64,000 nucleotides of DNA from Amphritea sp. 1_MG-2023 (GCF_030547545.1 NZ_JAUOQE010000017.1:1-64000), one strand, 5' to 3'; shown: positions 26,521 through 35,950, counted from the first letter of the stretch. The notes: generated from the letters alone by a model not told the origin. Numbers and translations are program-made.

Positions 26521-27486
26521 ATGGATTACATGAAAAGTTTTGGCAGTCTATCGCTGGGTAGTCGCTTAAAGCGATTATCCGATAGGCTAGTGCAGGATGT
26601 TATCCAGCTCTATCAGAGTCAAGGAATCGATCTGAATCCCAGCTTTTTTCCGCTGCTTAATCTGTTACAGCAACAGGGTGCAATGACGGTCACACAAGCA
26701 GCAGAAAAGCTGGGCGTGAGTCATCCGGCAATCAGCAAAATAGCCGGTAAAATGCAACAAGAGGGCTGGCTCAGTAAAACCGCAGATCCAGAAGATGAGC
26801 GGCGTCAATTATTGGCATTAACCACGCAAAGTGAAGCGCTACGGGAGCAGATCACGCCGCTGTGGCAAGCGATTGAGGATCATCTTGATCGTTTGATGGC
26901 GGCGCAACAGTATCCCCTACTGGCCTCTCTATCGGAGTTTGAGCAGCGACTGACCGATCAGGGATTTTATACCCCGGTGTTACAGCAACTTGCACGGCGT
27001 CACGACAGCGAACAGGTGGTGATTCAGGGTTGGGATGAGCGTTTTCGTGAAGCATTTAAAGCGCTTAATTTGACGTGGTTAGAGCGCTATTTCGAAGGTG
27101 AATTAACGCAACGGGATCGTCAGGCATTGGATAATCCGGAAGGTTATTATCTTGCCCGAGGCGGCTATATCTGGTTTGCCCGTCATCAAGCAGATAACCG
27201 CATCATTGGCTGTGTTGCGCTGGCACGGCATGACGATGGGCAATATGAAATTGCAAAAATGGGCGTCGATGAAGCTTGGCAGACCGTGGGCGTAGGCCGT
27301 CGACTATTGTTGACGGCTCTGGACAAAGCCCGCGAGTTAGGGGCGCTAGAGGTATTTTTAGAAACCTCGAGTAAGCTTGAAAGGGCATTACAGTTGTATC
27401 GACATTTAGGCTTTCGGGTCATGCCTCATCCACATGGCGCATCGTATTATGATAGGGCCGATCTCTATATGAGGCTGAGCTTATGA
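26521..27486 (+). CDS. MarR-GNAT fusion: regulator with acetyltransferase domain
   Basis: A 321-residue protein. Residues 1-150 are a MarR-type winged helix domain (T-Q-A-A-E-K-L-G-V-S-H-P-A-I-S-K as the recognition helix, D-P-E-D-E-R-R as the wing). Residues 165-320 are a GNAT acetyltransferase domain with the acetyl-CoA loop V-G-V-G-R-R-L-L. AAGGGG lies 9 bases before the ATG. Its stop overlaps the azlC start by 4 bp. A perfect palindrome lies just upstream. It probably senses a metabolite and controls this operon; the acetylated substrate is unknown. Confidence 0.9.
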   Translation: MDYMKSFGSLSLGSRLKRLSDRLVQDVIQLYQSQGIDLNPSFFPLLNLLQQQGAMTVTQAAEKLGVSHPAISKIAGKMQQEGWLSKTADPEDERRQLLALTTQSEALREQITPLWQAIEDHLDRLMAAQQYPLLASLSEFEQRLTDQGFYTPVLQQLARRHDSEQVVIQGWDERFREAFKALNLTWLERYFEGELTQRDRQALDNPEGYYLARGGYIWFARHQADNRIIGCVALARHDDGQYEIAKMGVDEAWQTVGVGRRLLLTALDKARELGALEVFLETSSKLERALQLYRHLGFRVMPHPHGASYYDRADLYMRLSL

Positions 27487-28238
27487 ATAGCAGTGCGGCG
27501 GTTAGTCATGAGCTGCGTTTAATCAAACGACGAGAGATGTTGGCGGGCGCTAAGGCAACCCTGCCGTTGATTGTGGGGGCTATCCCGTTTGGGATTATTT
27601 TCGGCACGCTGGCGGGCCCGAGTGGCTTATCGGCCTGGGGTGCGCTGGCGATGTCGGTGATTGTCTTTGCCGGCTCCGCTCAATTTATCGCACTTGGCTT
27701 GATGGCGGCGGGGGCTGCGGTGCCCGTCATCATTGCGACGACCTTTGTGGTTAATTTACGGCATATTCTTTATGCCGCCAATTTAGTGCCCAAGGTGGCA
27801 CACCTGCCACATCGATGGCGGTTAATGATTGCGTTTGGTTTAACCGATGAAACCTTCGCCGCCGTGAGTAACCGCTTTCTGTTGCAGCAAAATACCGATT
27901 ATGCACACTGGTTTTATCTCGGCTCTTGGTTAGCGATGTACTCCAACTGGGTGTTGTGTACTGGGTTGGGGATTGCCTTAGGCGAACTCTTTCCCGATAT
28001 GACCGACTGGGGATTAGATTTTGCCATGTCGGTCACTTTTATCGGTATGGTGGTGCCCTATCTGAAAAGCAGACCGATGTGGGGCGCGGTGATTGTCTCT
28101 GGGGTGATCGCGATGGCAACGTTGGGGATGCCTCATAAGCTGGGGTTAATCGTGGCGGCCTTGTGTGGTATTGCAACCGGTTTATCATTTCACCTGTTAC
28201 AGAAACGCAGCACCGCCGCGGAGGCTAACCATGACTGA
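27483..28238 (+). CDS. azlC: AzlC family branched-chain amino-acid exporter, large subunit
   Basis: A 251-residue inner-membrane protein with the AzlC marks G-A-I-P-F-G-I-I-F-G and V-N-L-R-H-I-L-Y-A. With AzlD it forms an exporter for branched-chain amino acids or analogues. It overlaps the MarR-GNAT gene by 4 bp and azlD by 8 bp, so the three genes are translationally coupled. Regulation by the MarR-GNAT protein is inferred. Confidence 0.92.
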   Translation: MNSSAAVSHELRLIKRREMLAGAKATLPLIVGAIPFGIIFGTLAGPSGLSAWGALAMSVIVFAGSAQFIALGLMAAGAAVPVIIATTFVVNLRHILYAANLVPKVAHLPHRWRLMIAFGLTDETFAAVSNRFLLQQNTDYAHWFYLGSWLAMYSNWVLCTGLGIALGELFPDMTDWGLDFAMSVTFIGMVVPYLKSRPMWGAVIVSGVIAMATLGMPHKLGLIVAALCGIATGLSFHLLQKRSTAAEANHD

Positions 28239-28557
28239 AGTGTTGTTGATTGGCGGTATGTTTATGGTCACGTTTAGTGTGCGCTATGTGTTGTTTGCCG
28301 TGGCGGGTAAAGTGCGCTTTCCGCCTTGGTTGATCACAGGGTTGAGCTTTGTGCCACCGGCAGTATTAACCGCCATTATCGTGCCCGCGGTGTTATTGCC
28401 TCGTGACGAGCTGTGGTTAAGCATTGATAATCCTTGGCTACTCGCGGGTGGTTTCGCTGCGGGGGTGGCTGTTTGGCGCAAAGACCTACTCACGACCATT
28501 GTGCTGGGGATGCTCTGTTTTATGTTGTTACGCTTTGGCTTTGGTTTGGGATGGTAA
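28231..28557 (+). CDS. azlD: AzlD family branched-chain amino-acid exporter, small subunit
   Basis: A 108-residue protein with four hydrophobic segments. R-Y-x-L-F and F-V-P-P-A-V-L-T-A-I-I-V-P are the AzlD signature. The start is the ATG at 28231, inside the azlC end, with GGAGG just upstream; a longer frame from 28165 is rejected. It is the last gene of the marR-azlC-azlD operon. Confidence 0.9.
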   Translation: MTEVLLIGGMFMVTFSVRYVLFAVAGKVRFPPWLITGLSFVPPAVLTAIIVPAVLLPRDELWLSIDNPWLLAGGFAAGVAVWRKDLLTTIVLGMLCFMLLRFGFGLGW

Positions 28558-28649
28558 GGCACGATTGCTTTTAACACAGCCATTGAGACGCCCCTTAAGA
28601 GAGAGCCGTTGAGACTGTCCTTGGGCGGCCCTTAAAATAGTGATCTTGA

Positions 28650-28709
28650 GACTACCCTTAAGGCTGCTCTTAAGGCTGCTCTTAAGACTGCTCTTAAGAC
28701 TGCTCTTAA
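28650..28709. repeat. 12-bp tandem repeat, five units
   Basis: Units are GACTACCCTTAA, GGCTGCTCTTAA twice and GACTGCTCTTAA twice. Related but more diverged sequence extends on both sides (28585-28735). It lies about 90 bp after azlD. Confidence 0.85.
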
Positions 28710-29003
28710 GATAGCCCTCTTGAGACGGTTGTTGAAAGCGTGTGACTGAAAGGCTTCTATTGAATGAATGCCCCACATGGCGCGATTAAACTCAGACAAG
28801 TGAGACGTGAGGCTTGAGAAAAACGTCATAGCGGATGGCGCTAACGTCGTCATAATTCTATAGTCATCCTCCCCGTGACAGCGGTGCATAGGTTATATTC
28901 ACTATAATGACTTACACCGGTAAGTTGATCGTTAGCGTTATCAGGATGACAGCAGGGGTGGATTATCACAATTACAGCCAGCAATATTCGTGTCAGTGGG
29001 CAG
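28710..29003. other. Region upstream of hypF
   Basis: No gene is supported to 28945. From 28949 the hypF reading frame is open (after TGA at 28947-28949) and encodes family-conserved residues, but without a standard start codon; see hypF. Confidence 0.45.
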
Positions 29004-31301
29004 GTGCAAGGGGTCGGTTTTCGTCCCTTTGTGTATAACCTTGCTCGCCGACTTGAGTTGGCAGGCACGGTGGCTAACTCGGCCTACGGCGTGGATATTT
29101 GGCTTGAGGGTGAGGCCCGTCAGTTGATGCAGTTTCAACGCTTACTCGCGCTTGAAGCACCGCCGATGGCGCTGATAGAACAACTGAAGAGTGAGGCTGT
29201 AACGCCGCAGGGGTATACCGATTTTTCCATTTCTCAGACACAGCAAGGGGTCTTAACGGTAGGGGCAACCCCCGATGCGGCCGTTTGCCGTGATTGTCTG
29301 CATGAACTGTTTGATATAACCAATCGACGTTATCACTACCCCTTTATTAACTGTACCCATTGCGGGCCTCGTTACAGCATTATTCGCGCGCTACCCTATG
29401 ATCGACAATCGACCACCATGGCCGATTTTCGCCTCTGTGACGCTTGTGAAGCGGAATATTGCAGCCCCAATGATCGCCGTTTTCATGCGCAACCGAATGC
29501 GTGTGCGCAGTGTGGGCCGCAATTGAGCTTTGCCGATGCCTCGGGTCAGTTGCAAGCGGATGATCCGCTAAGTGCGGCGGCACGCTTGATTGAGCAAGGC
29601 TTGATTGTGGCGGTGAAAGGCATCGGTGGATTTCATCTGTTGTGTGATGCTCGTAATCCCGCCGCTATCGAACGTCTCCGGCAACGCAAGAGTCGGCCGG
29701 TCAAGCCGTTTGCGGTGCTAGGGTTAAACCCACCATCGCTGGCTGCTATTGTGCAGTTGAATGAGGCACGCGAGCAGCGCTTGCAGGCTCAGGATGCGCC
29801 GATTGTACTCTGTCCCGCGACCTCTAAGTTGTCAGCGGGCATCGCGCCGGGATTAGCCTGGTGCGGAGTGATGTTACCGCATACGCCGATACACTATTTG
29901 TTATTGCATCGTTTATGCGCTGAACCGCAAGGGCAAGCGTGGTTAACACAGGCGCAGCCTCCACTGTTGATCATGACGAGCGCTAATCGCCGAGGCAATC
30001 CGTTGATCACCGATAATCAGCAGGCAATGGTTGAATTACAGGGCATCGCTGATGGCTTTGTGCTGCATAACCGGAATATTCATACTCGCTGTGATGATTC
30101 TGTGGTGCATGGCTTGAGCGATGATATGCCGCTGATTCGTCGCGGGCGAGGGCTGGCACCGCAAGTGATACGTTTACCGCAAAGCGGCCCATCGACTCTC
30201 GCCGTAGGCGCATTCTTCAAAAATACCCTCTGTATCACGCAAGGCGATCGAGCCTATGTATCTCAGTATATTGGTGATCTCGATAATCCCGATTGTTGTC
30301 AGGCGTTAGCGACGTTAGCTCAGCACTTAATGCAACTGCTCGAGATAACACCGCAGCAAGTGGTGTGTGATCTGCATCCTGATTTTTACAGTAGCCGTTT
30401 TGCTCGGCAATACGCGCAGCAGCAAGGTATTCCATTATTCACGGTGCAGCATCATCATGCTCATCTTGCCGCAGTGATGGCCGAACATCGGGTATGCGAA
30501 CCGGTGCTGGGGTTGGCTCTTGATGGCTTTGGCTTGGGCGTCGATCATCAGTTGTGGGGCGGCGAGTTGCTGCGCATCGATGGCCATCAATACACCCGTT
30601 TAGGTCACCTCCCCGAGCAACACTTACCTGGTGGTGATCGGGCTGCAAGTGAGCCGTGGCGTTCGGCTGCGGCTGTTTTGTATCAACTGCAACGCACCGA
30701 GGAGATCACGCAGCGTTTTCATCAGCCTGCGGCCGTTACGGTCACACAGATGTTGCAGCGACAGTTTAACTGCCCACTAACCAGCAGCGCCGGTCGATTA
30801 TTTGATGCAGTCGCCTCATTGTTGGGTATCTGTCATGACAACAGCTTTGAAGCCGATGCGGCGATGCAGCTCGAAGCCCGCGCTTACCGTTATTTACAAA
30901 ACCATCCGTGGCCAGAGCTGCCACCGCTGATCGATTTTACGGCTGCCGGTGAGCCACTATTGCTGCGCTTGTTAGCTACATTAGCCGATGCGCAGGATGC
31001 GGGCTGGGGCGCGGCGCTATTTCACCGACAGTTGATTGATGGCTTAACACATTGGATGATACGGCATCAGCCTGAGACTCGGCTGCCGGTGGTGTTGGCG
31101 GGAGGTTGCTTTCTTAATCAGTTATTACGACAGGGTTTGACCGAACAGCTACAGCAGGCGGGTTTAACGGTCTATAGTGCTAAATTACTGCCTTGCAATG
31201 ATGCGGGTATCAGTCTGGGGCAAGCGCAGATTGCGCAGCTATTGGCGAATTCAAATAATAATGAACAACGAGTGGCAAAGGGGTTATTCCAATGTGTTTA
31301 G
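29004..31301 (+). CDS. hypF: Carbamoyltransferase HypF (hydrogenase maturation)
   Basis: At least 765 residues. HypF uses carbamoyl phosphate and ATP to load a carbamoyl group on HypE, the first step in making the CN ligands of NiFe hydrogenase. Seen in order: an acylphosphatase domain (Q-G-V-G-F-R-P-F), paired zinc-finger cysteines (C-R-D-C, C-T-H-C, C-D-A-C, C-A-Q-C), a YrdC-like domain, and a C-terminal Kae1-like domain with H-H-H-A-H. GTG 29004 lies inside the acylphosphatase domain. The conserved upstream residues N-I-R-V-S-G-Q are encoded in frame but lack ATG, GTG or TTG after the stop at 28947. An ATG at 28946 is out of frame, so a one-base change at GGGG 28955-28958 is possible. It overlaps hypC by 10 bp. 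Confidence 0.92.
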   Translation: MQGVGFRPFVYNLARRLELAGTVANSAYGVDIWLEGEARQLMQFQRLLALEAPPMALIEQLKSEAVTPQGYTDFSISQTQQGVLTVGATPDAAVCRDCLHELFDITNRRYHYPFINCTHCGPRYSIIRALPYDRQSTTMADFRLCDACEAEYCSPNDRRFHAQPNACAQCGPQLSFADASGQLQADDPLSAAARLIEQGLIVAVKGIGGFHLLCDARNPAAIERLRQRKSRPVKPFAVLGLNPPSLAAIVQLNEAREQRLQAQDAPIVLCPATSKLSAGIAPGLAWCGVMLPHTPIHYLLLHRLCAEPQGQAWLTQAQPPLLIMTSANRRGNPLITDNQQAMVELQGIADGFVLHNRNIHTRCDDSVVHGLSDDMPLIRRGRGLAPQVIRLPQSGPSTLAVGAFFKNTLCITQGDRAYVSQYIGDLDNPDCCQALATLAQHLMQLLEITPQQVVCDLHPDFYSSRFARQYAQQQGIPLFTVQHHHAHLAAVMAEHRVCEPVLGLALDGFGLGVDHQLWGGELLRIDGHQYTRLGHLPEQHLPGGDRAASEPWRSAAAVLYQLQRTEEITQRFHQPAAVTVTQMLQRQFNCPLTSSAGRLFDAVASLLGICHDNSFEADAAMQLEARAYRYLQNHPWPELPPLIDFTAAGEPLLLRLLATLADAQDAGWGAALFHRQLIDGLTHWMIRHQPETRLPVVLAGGCFLNQLLRQGLTEQLQQAGLTVYSAKLLPCNDAGISLGQAQIAQLLANSNNNEQRVAKGLFQCV

Positions 31302-31534
31302 CAATACCCGTACAGGTGGTTGAGATTATCGATGCGGATACCGCCATGGCGGATATCGGTGGTGTGCGTAAAGCGATCAATGTTGCGCTGATTGCCGACC
31401 TGACGGTAGGGGATTATGTGATCCTGCATGTCGGTTATGCATTGAATAAAATCGATCCAGAAGAGGCGGCTAAAACCCTCGCGTTGTTTGCCGAACTGGG
31501 CGAGTTGGATGCCGCCATGCGTGATAATCAATAG
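31292..31534 (+). CDS. hypC: Hydrogenase maturation chaperone HypC
   Basis: An 80-residue protein starting M-C-L-A-I-P, whose Cys2 binds the Fe(CN)2CO unit or the hydrogenase large-subunit precursor. It partners with HypD. It overlaps hypF by 10 bp and is 8 bp before hypD, so the genes form one operon. Confidence 0.95.
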   Translation: MCLAIPVQVVEIIDADTAMADIGGVRKAINVALIADLTVGDYVILHVGYALNKIDPEEAAKTLALFAELGELDAAMRDNQ

Positions 31535-31542
31535 GTGGCGTC

Positions 31543-32688
31543 ATGAAATATGTTGCAGAGTATCGCGATGGCACATTAGCCCGAGAGATTGCCGCACGGA
31601 TTCGTCAGGAAGCGCGCCCTACGCGAGACTATCATCTGATGGAATTCTGTGGCGGGCATACTCACGCGATTTTTCGTTATGGCATTCCTGATTTGCTGCC
31701 GGATAATGTCAAGATGATTCATGGCCCGGGGTGTCCGGTTTGTGTCCTGCCGATCAGTCGCTTAGATATCGCCATCGAGTTGGCGCTGAGGCATGATGTT
31801 ATTCTCTGTTCTTACGGCGATATGATGCGGGTGCCCGGTTCACGTAAACGCAGTTTGCTAAAGGCTCGGGCTGAGGGAGCCGATGTACGCATGGTGTATT
31901 CCTGTATGGATGCCTTAGCGTTGGCGCAGGATAACCCCGAGCGAGAAGTAGTGTTCTTTGCGATTGGCTTCGAAACCACCACGCCTCCCACTGCGTTAGT
32001 CATTCGTCAAGCGCAACAATTGGGGCTGACAAACTTCACGGTGTTTTGTAATCATGTGCTCACGCCTGCGGCGATCAGCAGTATCCTTGATTCACCAGAT
32101 GCGGACGAATTAGGCTTATCGATCGATGGTTTTGTCGGCCCAGCCCATGTCAGCACGGTGATTGGGAGTCAACCCTATGAACGCTTTGCTAGGGATTACA
32201 ATAAGCCGATTGTGATTGCTGGCTTTGAGCCATTGGATCTCCTGCAGTCGATTCTGATGCTGATACGACAGTTGAACGACGGTCGCGCGGAGGTTGAGAA
32301 TGAGTTTTCACGCGCCGTCACTCGGCAAGGCAATGAACGCGCAATACGGGTGGTTGATGAGGTCTTTGAGGTATGCGATACGTTTGAATGGCGTGGTTTG
32401 GGTTGGGTGCCGCACAGTGCGCTGAAAATCCGATCAGCTTTTTCCCAATTTGATGCGCAGATCCGCTTTTCTGTTGAATATCGCAGCTCGGCTGAAAATG
32501 CCGCGTGTGAGTGTGGCGCGATTCTACACGGCGTGAAATCGCCGCGCGATTGCACACTTTTCGGTGAAGCCTGTACCCCTGAAAACCCACTAGGCCCCTG
32601 TATGGTATCCAGTGAAGGGGCGTGTGCGGCTTATTATAGTTATGGCCGTCATCAGGTATCGCTCATCGAAACAACGAGTGTCGAATAA
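31543..32688 (+). CDS. hypD: Hydrogenase maturation protein HypD
   Basis: A 381-residue iron-sulfur scaffold on which the Fe(CN)2CO group is assembled with HypC. Visible marks are M-E-F-C-G-G-H-T-H, the G-P-G-C-P-V-C-V-L-P motif and the C-terminal cysteines that hold the 4Fe-4S cluster (C-E-C-G-A-I-L, C-T-L-F-G-x-x-C-T-P, G-P-C-M-V-S-S-E-G-A-C). Length and motifs are complete. It is separated from hypE by a 117-bp spacer carrying a tandem repeat that begins at the hypD stop codon. Confidence 0.97.
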   Translation: MKYVAEYRDGTLAREIAARIRQEARPTRDYHLMEFCGGHTHAIFRYGIPDLLPDNVKMIHGPGCPVCVLPISRLDIAIELALRHDVILCSYGDMMRVPGSRKRSLLKARAEGADVRMVYSCMDALALAQDNPEREVVFFAIGFETTTPPTALVIRQAQQLGLTNFTVFCNHVLTPAAISSILDSPDADELGLSIDGFVGPAHVSTVIGSQPYERFARDYNKPIVIAGFEPLDLLQSILMLIRQLNDGRAEVENEFSRAVTRQGNERAIRVVDEVFEVCDTFEWRGLGWVPHSALKIRSAFSQFDAQIRFSVEYRSSAENAACECGAILHGVKSPRDCTLFGEACTPENPLGPCMVSSEGACAAYYSYGRHQVSLIETTSVE

Positions 32689-32750
32689 GCACTAATCATA
32701 AGCGCTATTAATAAGCACTAATCATAAGCGCTATTAATAAGCGCTAATCT
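32684..32750. repeat. 26-bp tandem repeat between hypD and hypE
   Basis: Two contiguous, apparently identical 26-bp units (32684-32709, 32710-32735) are followed by a partial third. The first unit includes the hypD stop codon. Confidence 0.85.
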
Positions 32751-32805
32751 AATCCTGTATCGAGGTTAGAGCATCGGCCGCCTAGCAATAAAGGGTTTAC
32801 CTATT

Positions 32806-33852
32806 ATGACCAAACCAAGCGAATATAGTCATGCATTAGATCTGCAGCATGGCCGAGTCGAGATGGCTCACGGGGGAGGAGGCAAAGCGATGGCGCAGTT
32901 GATTGATGAACTATTCTTAGCGGCTTTTTCTAATCCGTGGTTAGCTCAGATGAATGATCAAGCGTGCTTTACGCTGCCAGCGGGGCAGGTGGTGATGGCC
33001 ACCGATAGTCATGTCATCTCGCCGCTATTTTTCCCCGGAGGCGACATTGGTGCTCTGTCGGTGCATGGCACCGTGAATGATGTGGCGATGTCGGGAGCCG
33101 TGCCGAAATTTCTCTCCGCTGGCTTTATCTTAGAAGAGGGATTTCCACTGGCAGATTTACAACGTATTGTCATTGCCATGGCGCAAGCGGCAGAAGCCGC
33201 CGGTGTTGCCATTGTCACCGGAGATACCAAAGTGGTGGAGCGGGGCAAAGGCGATGGCTGCTTTATCAACACCACCGGTATCGGCGTGGTGCCACAGGGG
33301 TTAAACCTGTCGGCTAACCGAGTGCAACCCGGAGATAAAATTCTCCTATCGGGTAGCCTAGGCGATCATGGAGTGGCCATCATGTCCCTGCGTGAAGGGC
33401 TAAGCTTTGAAACCACGATCGAATCCGATAGCCAAGCGCTGCATGAGCTAGTCGCCGCAATGGTCACCGAGGTGCCCGAAATCAACTGTATGCGAGACCC
33501 CACGCGGGGAGGGTTGGCCGCCACTCTAAATGAAATCGCGCAAAGCAGTCAGGTAGGTATCTCGATTAAAGAAGCGACTATTCCGATCAAGCCACAGGTG
33601 AGTGCTGCCTGTGAATTTCTGGGGCTCGATCCTCTTTATGTTGCCAACGAAGGCAAGCTGGTGGCCTTCTGTCCTGCGGACAAGGCCGCACAATTGCTTG
33701 CTATCATGCGACAACATCCACAAGGCCAAGAGGCCGCGATTATCGGAGAGGTGACCGCCGATCCCCTTAAATTTGTGCAGATGGAAACGGTGTTTGGTGG
33801 CAGGCGTATGGTGGATTGGGTGGCGGCCGAACCACTGCCTCGTATTTGCTGA
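32806..33852 (+). CDS. hypE: Hydrogenase maturation protein HypE
   Basis: A 348-residue PurM-like enzyme that dehydrates its own C-terminal thiocarbamate to thiocyanate. The N-terminal H-G-G-G-G-K and D-S-H-V-I-S-P-L-F-F-P-G-G-D segments and D-P-T-R-G-G-L are conserved, and it ends in P-R-I-C with the essential terminal Cys348. It is complete. It is the last of the hypF-C-D-E group, with a long tandem repeat after it. Confidence 0.97.
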   Translation: MTKPSEYSHALDLQHGRVEMAHGGGGKAMAQLIDELFLAAFSNPWLAQMNDQACFTLPAGQVVMATDSHVISPLFFPGGDIGALSVHGTVNDVAMSGAVPKFLSAGFILEEGFPLADLQRIVIAMAQAAEAAGVAIVTGDTKVVERGKGDGCFINTTGIGVVPQGLNLSANRVQPGDKILLSGSLGDHGVAIMSLREGLSFETTIESDSQALHELVAAMVTEVPEINCMRDPTRGGLAATLNEIAQSSQVGISIKEATIPIKPQVSAACEFLGLDPLYVANEGKLVAFCPADKAAQLLAIMRQHPQGQEAAIIGEVTADPLKFVQMETVFGGRRMVDWVAAEPLPRIC

Positions 33853-33871
33853 GGCTTTCCAGAGAAACGCC

Positions 33872-34360
33872 ATGCTGCGTTTACGCTCGCTCGTGTAAGA
33901 AGCCTACACGTCGCTCGCTAAGCCTTGCCTGCCGCTCCCCTGAAAAGCCTCAGTGTTTTGGCTGATATGGGGGTGAGAATGATGAGGGGCTAGGATATGA
34001 GGGTATGGGGGAAATCGTTAAGTACTGTGATGCTGCGTTGACGCTCACTTGTGTAAGAACCCTACACGTCGCTCGCTAAGCCTTGCCTGCTGCTCCCCTG
34101 AAAAGCCTCAGTGTTTTGGCTGATATGGGGGTGAGGATGATGAGGGGCTAGGATATGAGGGTATGGGGGAAATCGTTAAGTACCGTGATGCTGCGTTGAC
34201 GCTCGCTCGTGTAAGAACCCTACGCGTCGCTCGCTAAGCCTTGCCTGCCGCTCCCCTGAAAAGTCTCAGTGTTTTGGCTGATATGGGGGCTGAGGATGAT
34301 GAGGGGCTAGGATATGAGGGTATGGGGGAAATCGTTAAGCACCGTGATGCTGCGTTGACG
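33872..34360. repeat. 158-bp tandem repeat, three copies plus a short fourth
   Basis: Units start at 33872, 34030, 34188 and 34347 (the third is 159 bp because of one extra C). One strand carries G-tracts (GGGGG, GGGG, GGG, GGGGG) with fairly long loops; the left part has repeated CGCTCGCT. Copies differ by a few substitutions. AAAGCCTCAG at 33944-33953 in the first unit is the complement of CTGAGGCTTT at 33849-33858 across the hypE stop codon, so a hypE 3' hairpin is possible. No coding potential is seen. Confidence 0.92.
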
Positions 34361-34443
34361 GTCTCGTTAAAGGCGTCTTCTGCTATGGTTAAAAGATGCA
34401 GTATTATCGGTATATTGTTGATAGATACATTATTGGTAAAGAC

Positions 34444-34471
34444 ATTGTTGTAGAGAGATTGTTGTAGAGAC
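34444..34471. repeat. 14-bp direct repeat, two units
   Basis: ATTGTTGTAGAGA(G/C) occurs twice in tandem, 30 bp upstream of the next start codon. Confidence 0.7.
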
Positions 34472-34502
34472 ATAGGGTTGTTTCACGACCATAGGAGGGG
34501 TT

Positions 34503-34739
34503 ATGAGACTGATCATATTGATGATTGTGGTATTGGTGGTTGGCTTACTGAGCATGCAGCAGATGGCGCCGCAGAAAATACCGCAGAAGCCGGTCGAATC
34601 AACCGAATTAACCTCGGATATACCGACAATACCGACGCATCCGAGTGAGCTTAAACCGTTTGCCGATGATATCAATCGTTACGTTCAGCAAGAGGCGGCA
34701 AATAGAGCGGCGAGGCTGGAACAAGCGACTCAACCTTAA
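34503..34739 (+). CDS. Small membrane-anchored protein of unknown function
   Basis: A 78-residue protein with one N-terminal hydrophobic helix (M-R-L-I-I-L-M-I-V-V-L-V-V-G-L-L), then a Pro- and Glu-rich region and a short helical tail facing the periplasm or cytoplasm. AGGAGG lies just before the ATG, a very strong ribosome site. No Cys lipobox. No family recognised. Confidence 0.7.
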   Translation: MRLIILMIVVLVVGLLSMQQMAPQKIPQKPVESTELTSDIPTIPTHPSELKPFADDINRYVQQEAANRAARLEQATQP

Positions 34740-34997
34740 TATTGTTCGATCGCCGGAGGTGATCTATTTCATTAGCCGGCGAGCTCCGTTCGGCGATAGC
34801 TTTCATCGCCGAGAGCCGGTTGAGCGGATGGCTAGGTGATAAATTTGTTGGTTTTGTCGCAATCGTTCGAGAGGTTGCCAATAGCGCGCTGTTTCGCTCT
34901 GTTTATGCTTTCTTTATCGCATGAAATACTGGATGATCTGCTTTTATGCAGTATCGGTGTTACTTAGCACTTAATAACAGCTCAATAGGTAATAGTT

Positions 34998-35471
34998 ATG
35001 ATTCAAGTAGGCGATAAAATTCCGGCTATCAGTGTTAGCACTATCTTCGCGGGTGAAACGGCGGCGGTGAGTACTGAGCAGCTTTTGGCGGGTAAGAAAG
35101 TGGTGTTGTTTGCATTACCGGGGGCTTTTACGCCTACGTGTTCTGCCTCACATCTGCCGGGTTACATTGTCAAAGCGGATGAGATTCTCAGTAAAGGCGT
35201 TGATCTTATCGCCTGCCTTTCTGTGAACGATGCGTTTGTGATGAAAGCCTGGGCTGAATCGCAAAATGCGGAACAGATCACCATGGTCGCTGATGGCGGC
35301 GCTGAGTTAACCAAGGCGCTAGGACTGGAAATGGATAGCGGTTCCTTTGGTGGCGTGCGCTCGCGTCGTTATGCGATGATTATCGAAGATGGCGTTGTGA
35401 CGGCCCTCAATGTTGAGGAGCCTAAAACATTTGAAGTCAGTAGCGCCGAAGCGATACTTGAGCTGCTTTAA
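34998..35471 (+). CDS. Peroxiredoxin (Prx5/AhpC-TSA type)
   Basis: A 157-residue thiol peroxidase. P-G-A-F-T-P-T-C-S holds the peroxidatic Cys48, in the PxxxTxxC context that defines the active site. The layout matches the Prx5 subgroup, which often uses glutaredoxin or glutathione. It reduces peroxides in the cytoplasm. AGGTAAT lies before the ATG. It is followed by a SMI1-like gene 53 bp away, possibly on the same transcript. Confidence 0.92.
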   Translation: MIQVGDKIPAISVSTIFAGETAAVSTEQLLAGKKVVLFALPGAFTPTCSASHLPGYIVKADEILSKGVDLIACLSVNDAFVMKAWAESQNAEQITMVADGGAELTKALGLEMDSGSFGGVRSRRYAMIIEDGVVTALNVEEPKTFEVSSAEAILELL

Positions 35472-35524
35472 AACGGTTCGGATAGTTTTTCAGCAAGAAT
35501 GGTTAAGAGGTTTATGGGGACGAT

Positions 35525-35926
35525 ATGCAAGATGTAATTGATGCACTGCGCGACGCGAATATTGACGTTGTGACCCCTTTGGATCTACCGGATTTCGATG
35601 ATGTCGTCGCCGCAGAAGAAGAGATCTGTGTGCCGCTTTATCCGGATTTCAAAGAGTTTTTATTGACGGTCAGTGATGTTATCTGTGGCTCTATTGAACC
35701 GGTGACGGTGGCCGATCCATCCTCCCATACGCATCTGCCGGAAGTGGCTGCTTACGCTTGGTCGATTGGTTTATCCCGTGAACACACGCCAATCTGCGCT
35801 CATGACGGTGGTTTCTACGCCGTAACCATTGAGGGGGCCGTGGTTTACTGGACGCCAGAAAGTGGTGAGATTGAGGAATGGACCACCGTTTGGGAATGGG
35901 CGAGAGAAGTCTGGTTAGTGAGTTAA
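35525..35926 (+). CDS. SMI1/KNR4 (SUKH) family protein
   Basis: A 133-residue acidic protein. The Y-P-D-F-K-E-F-L-L segment near residue 38 and the C-terminal W-T-T-V-W-E-W-A-R-E-V-W resemble SUKH-fold proteins, which include immunity proteins of toxin systems and general scaffold proteins. No toxin gene is beside it, so a housekeeping version is more likely. GGGGA precedes the ATG and a strong terminator follows. Confidence 0.6.
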   Translation: MQDVIDALRDANIDVVTPLDLPDFDDVVAAEEEICVPLYPDFKEFLLTVSDVICGSIEPVTVADPSSHTHLPEVAAYAWSIGLSREHTPICAHDGGFYAVTIEGAVVYWTPESGEIEEWTTVWEWAREVWLVS

Positions 35927-35950
35927 GCTTAGCATTGGCAAGATCTTTGA

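Noticed and set aside
29074-30648. Several 64-69-residue antisense frames inside hypF
   Set aside because: They are frames opposite a strongly conserved gene and lack start signals.
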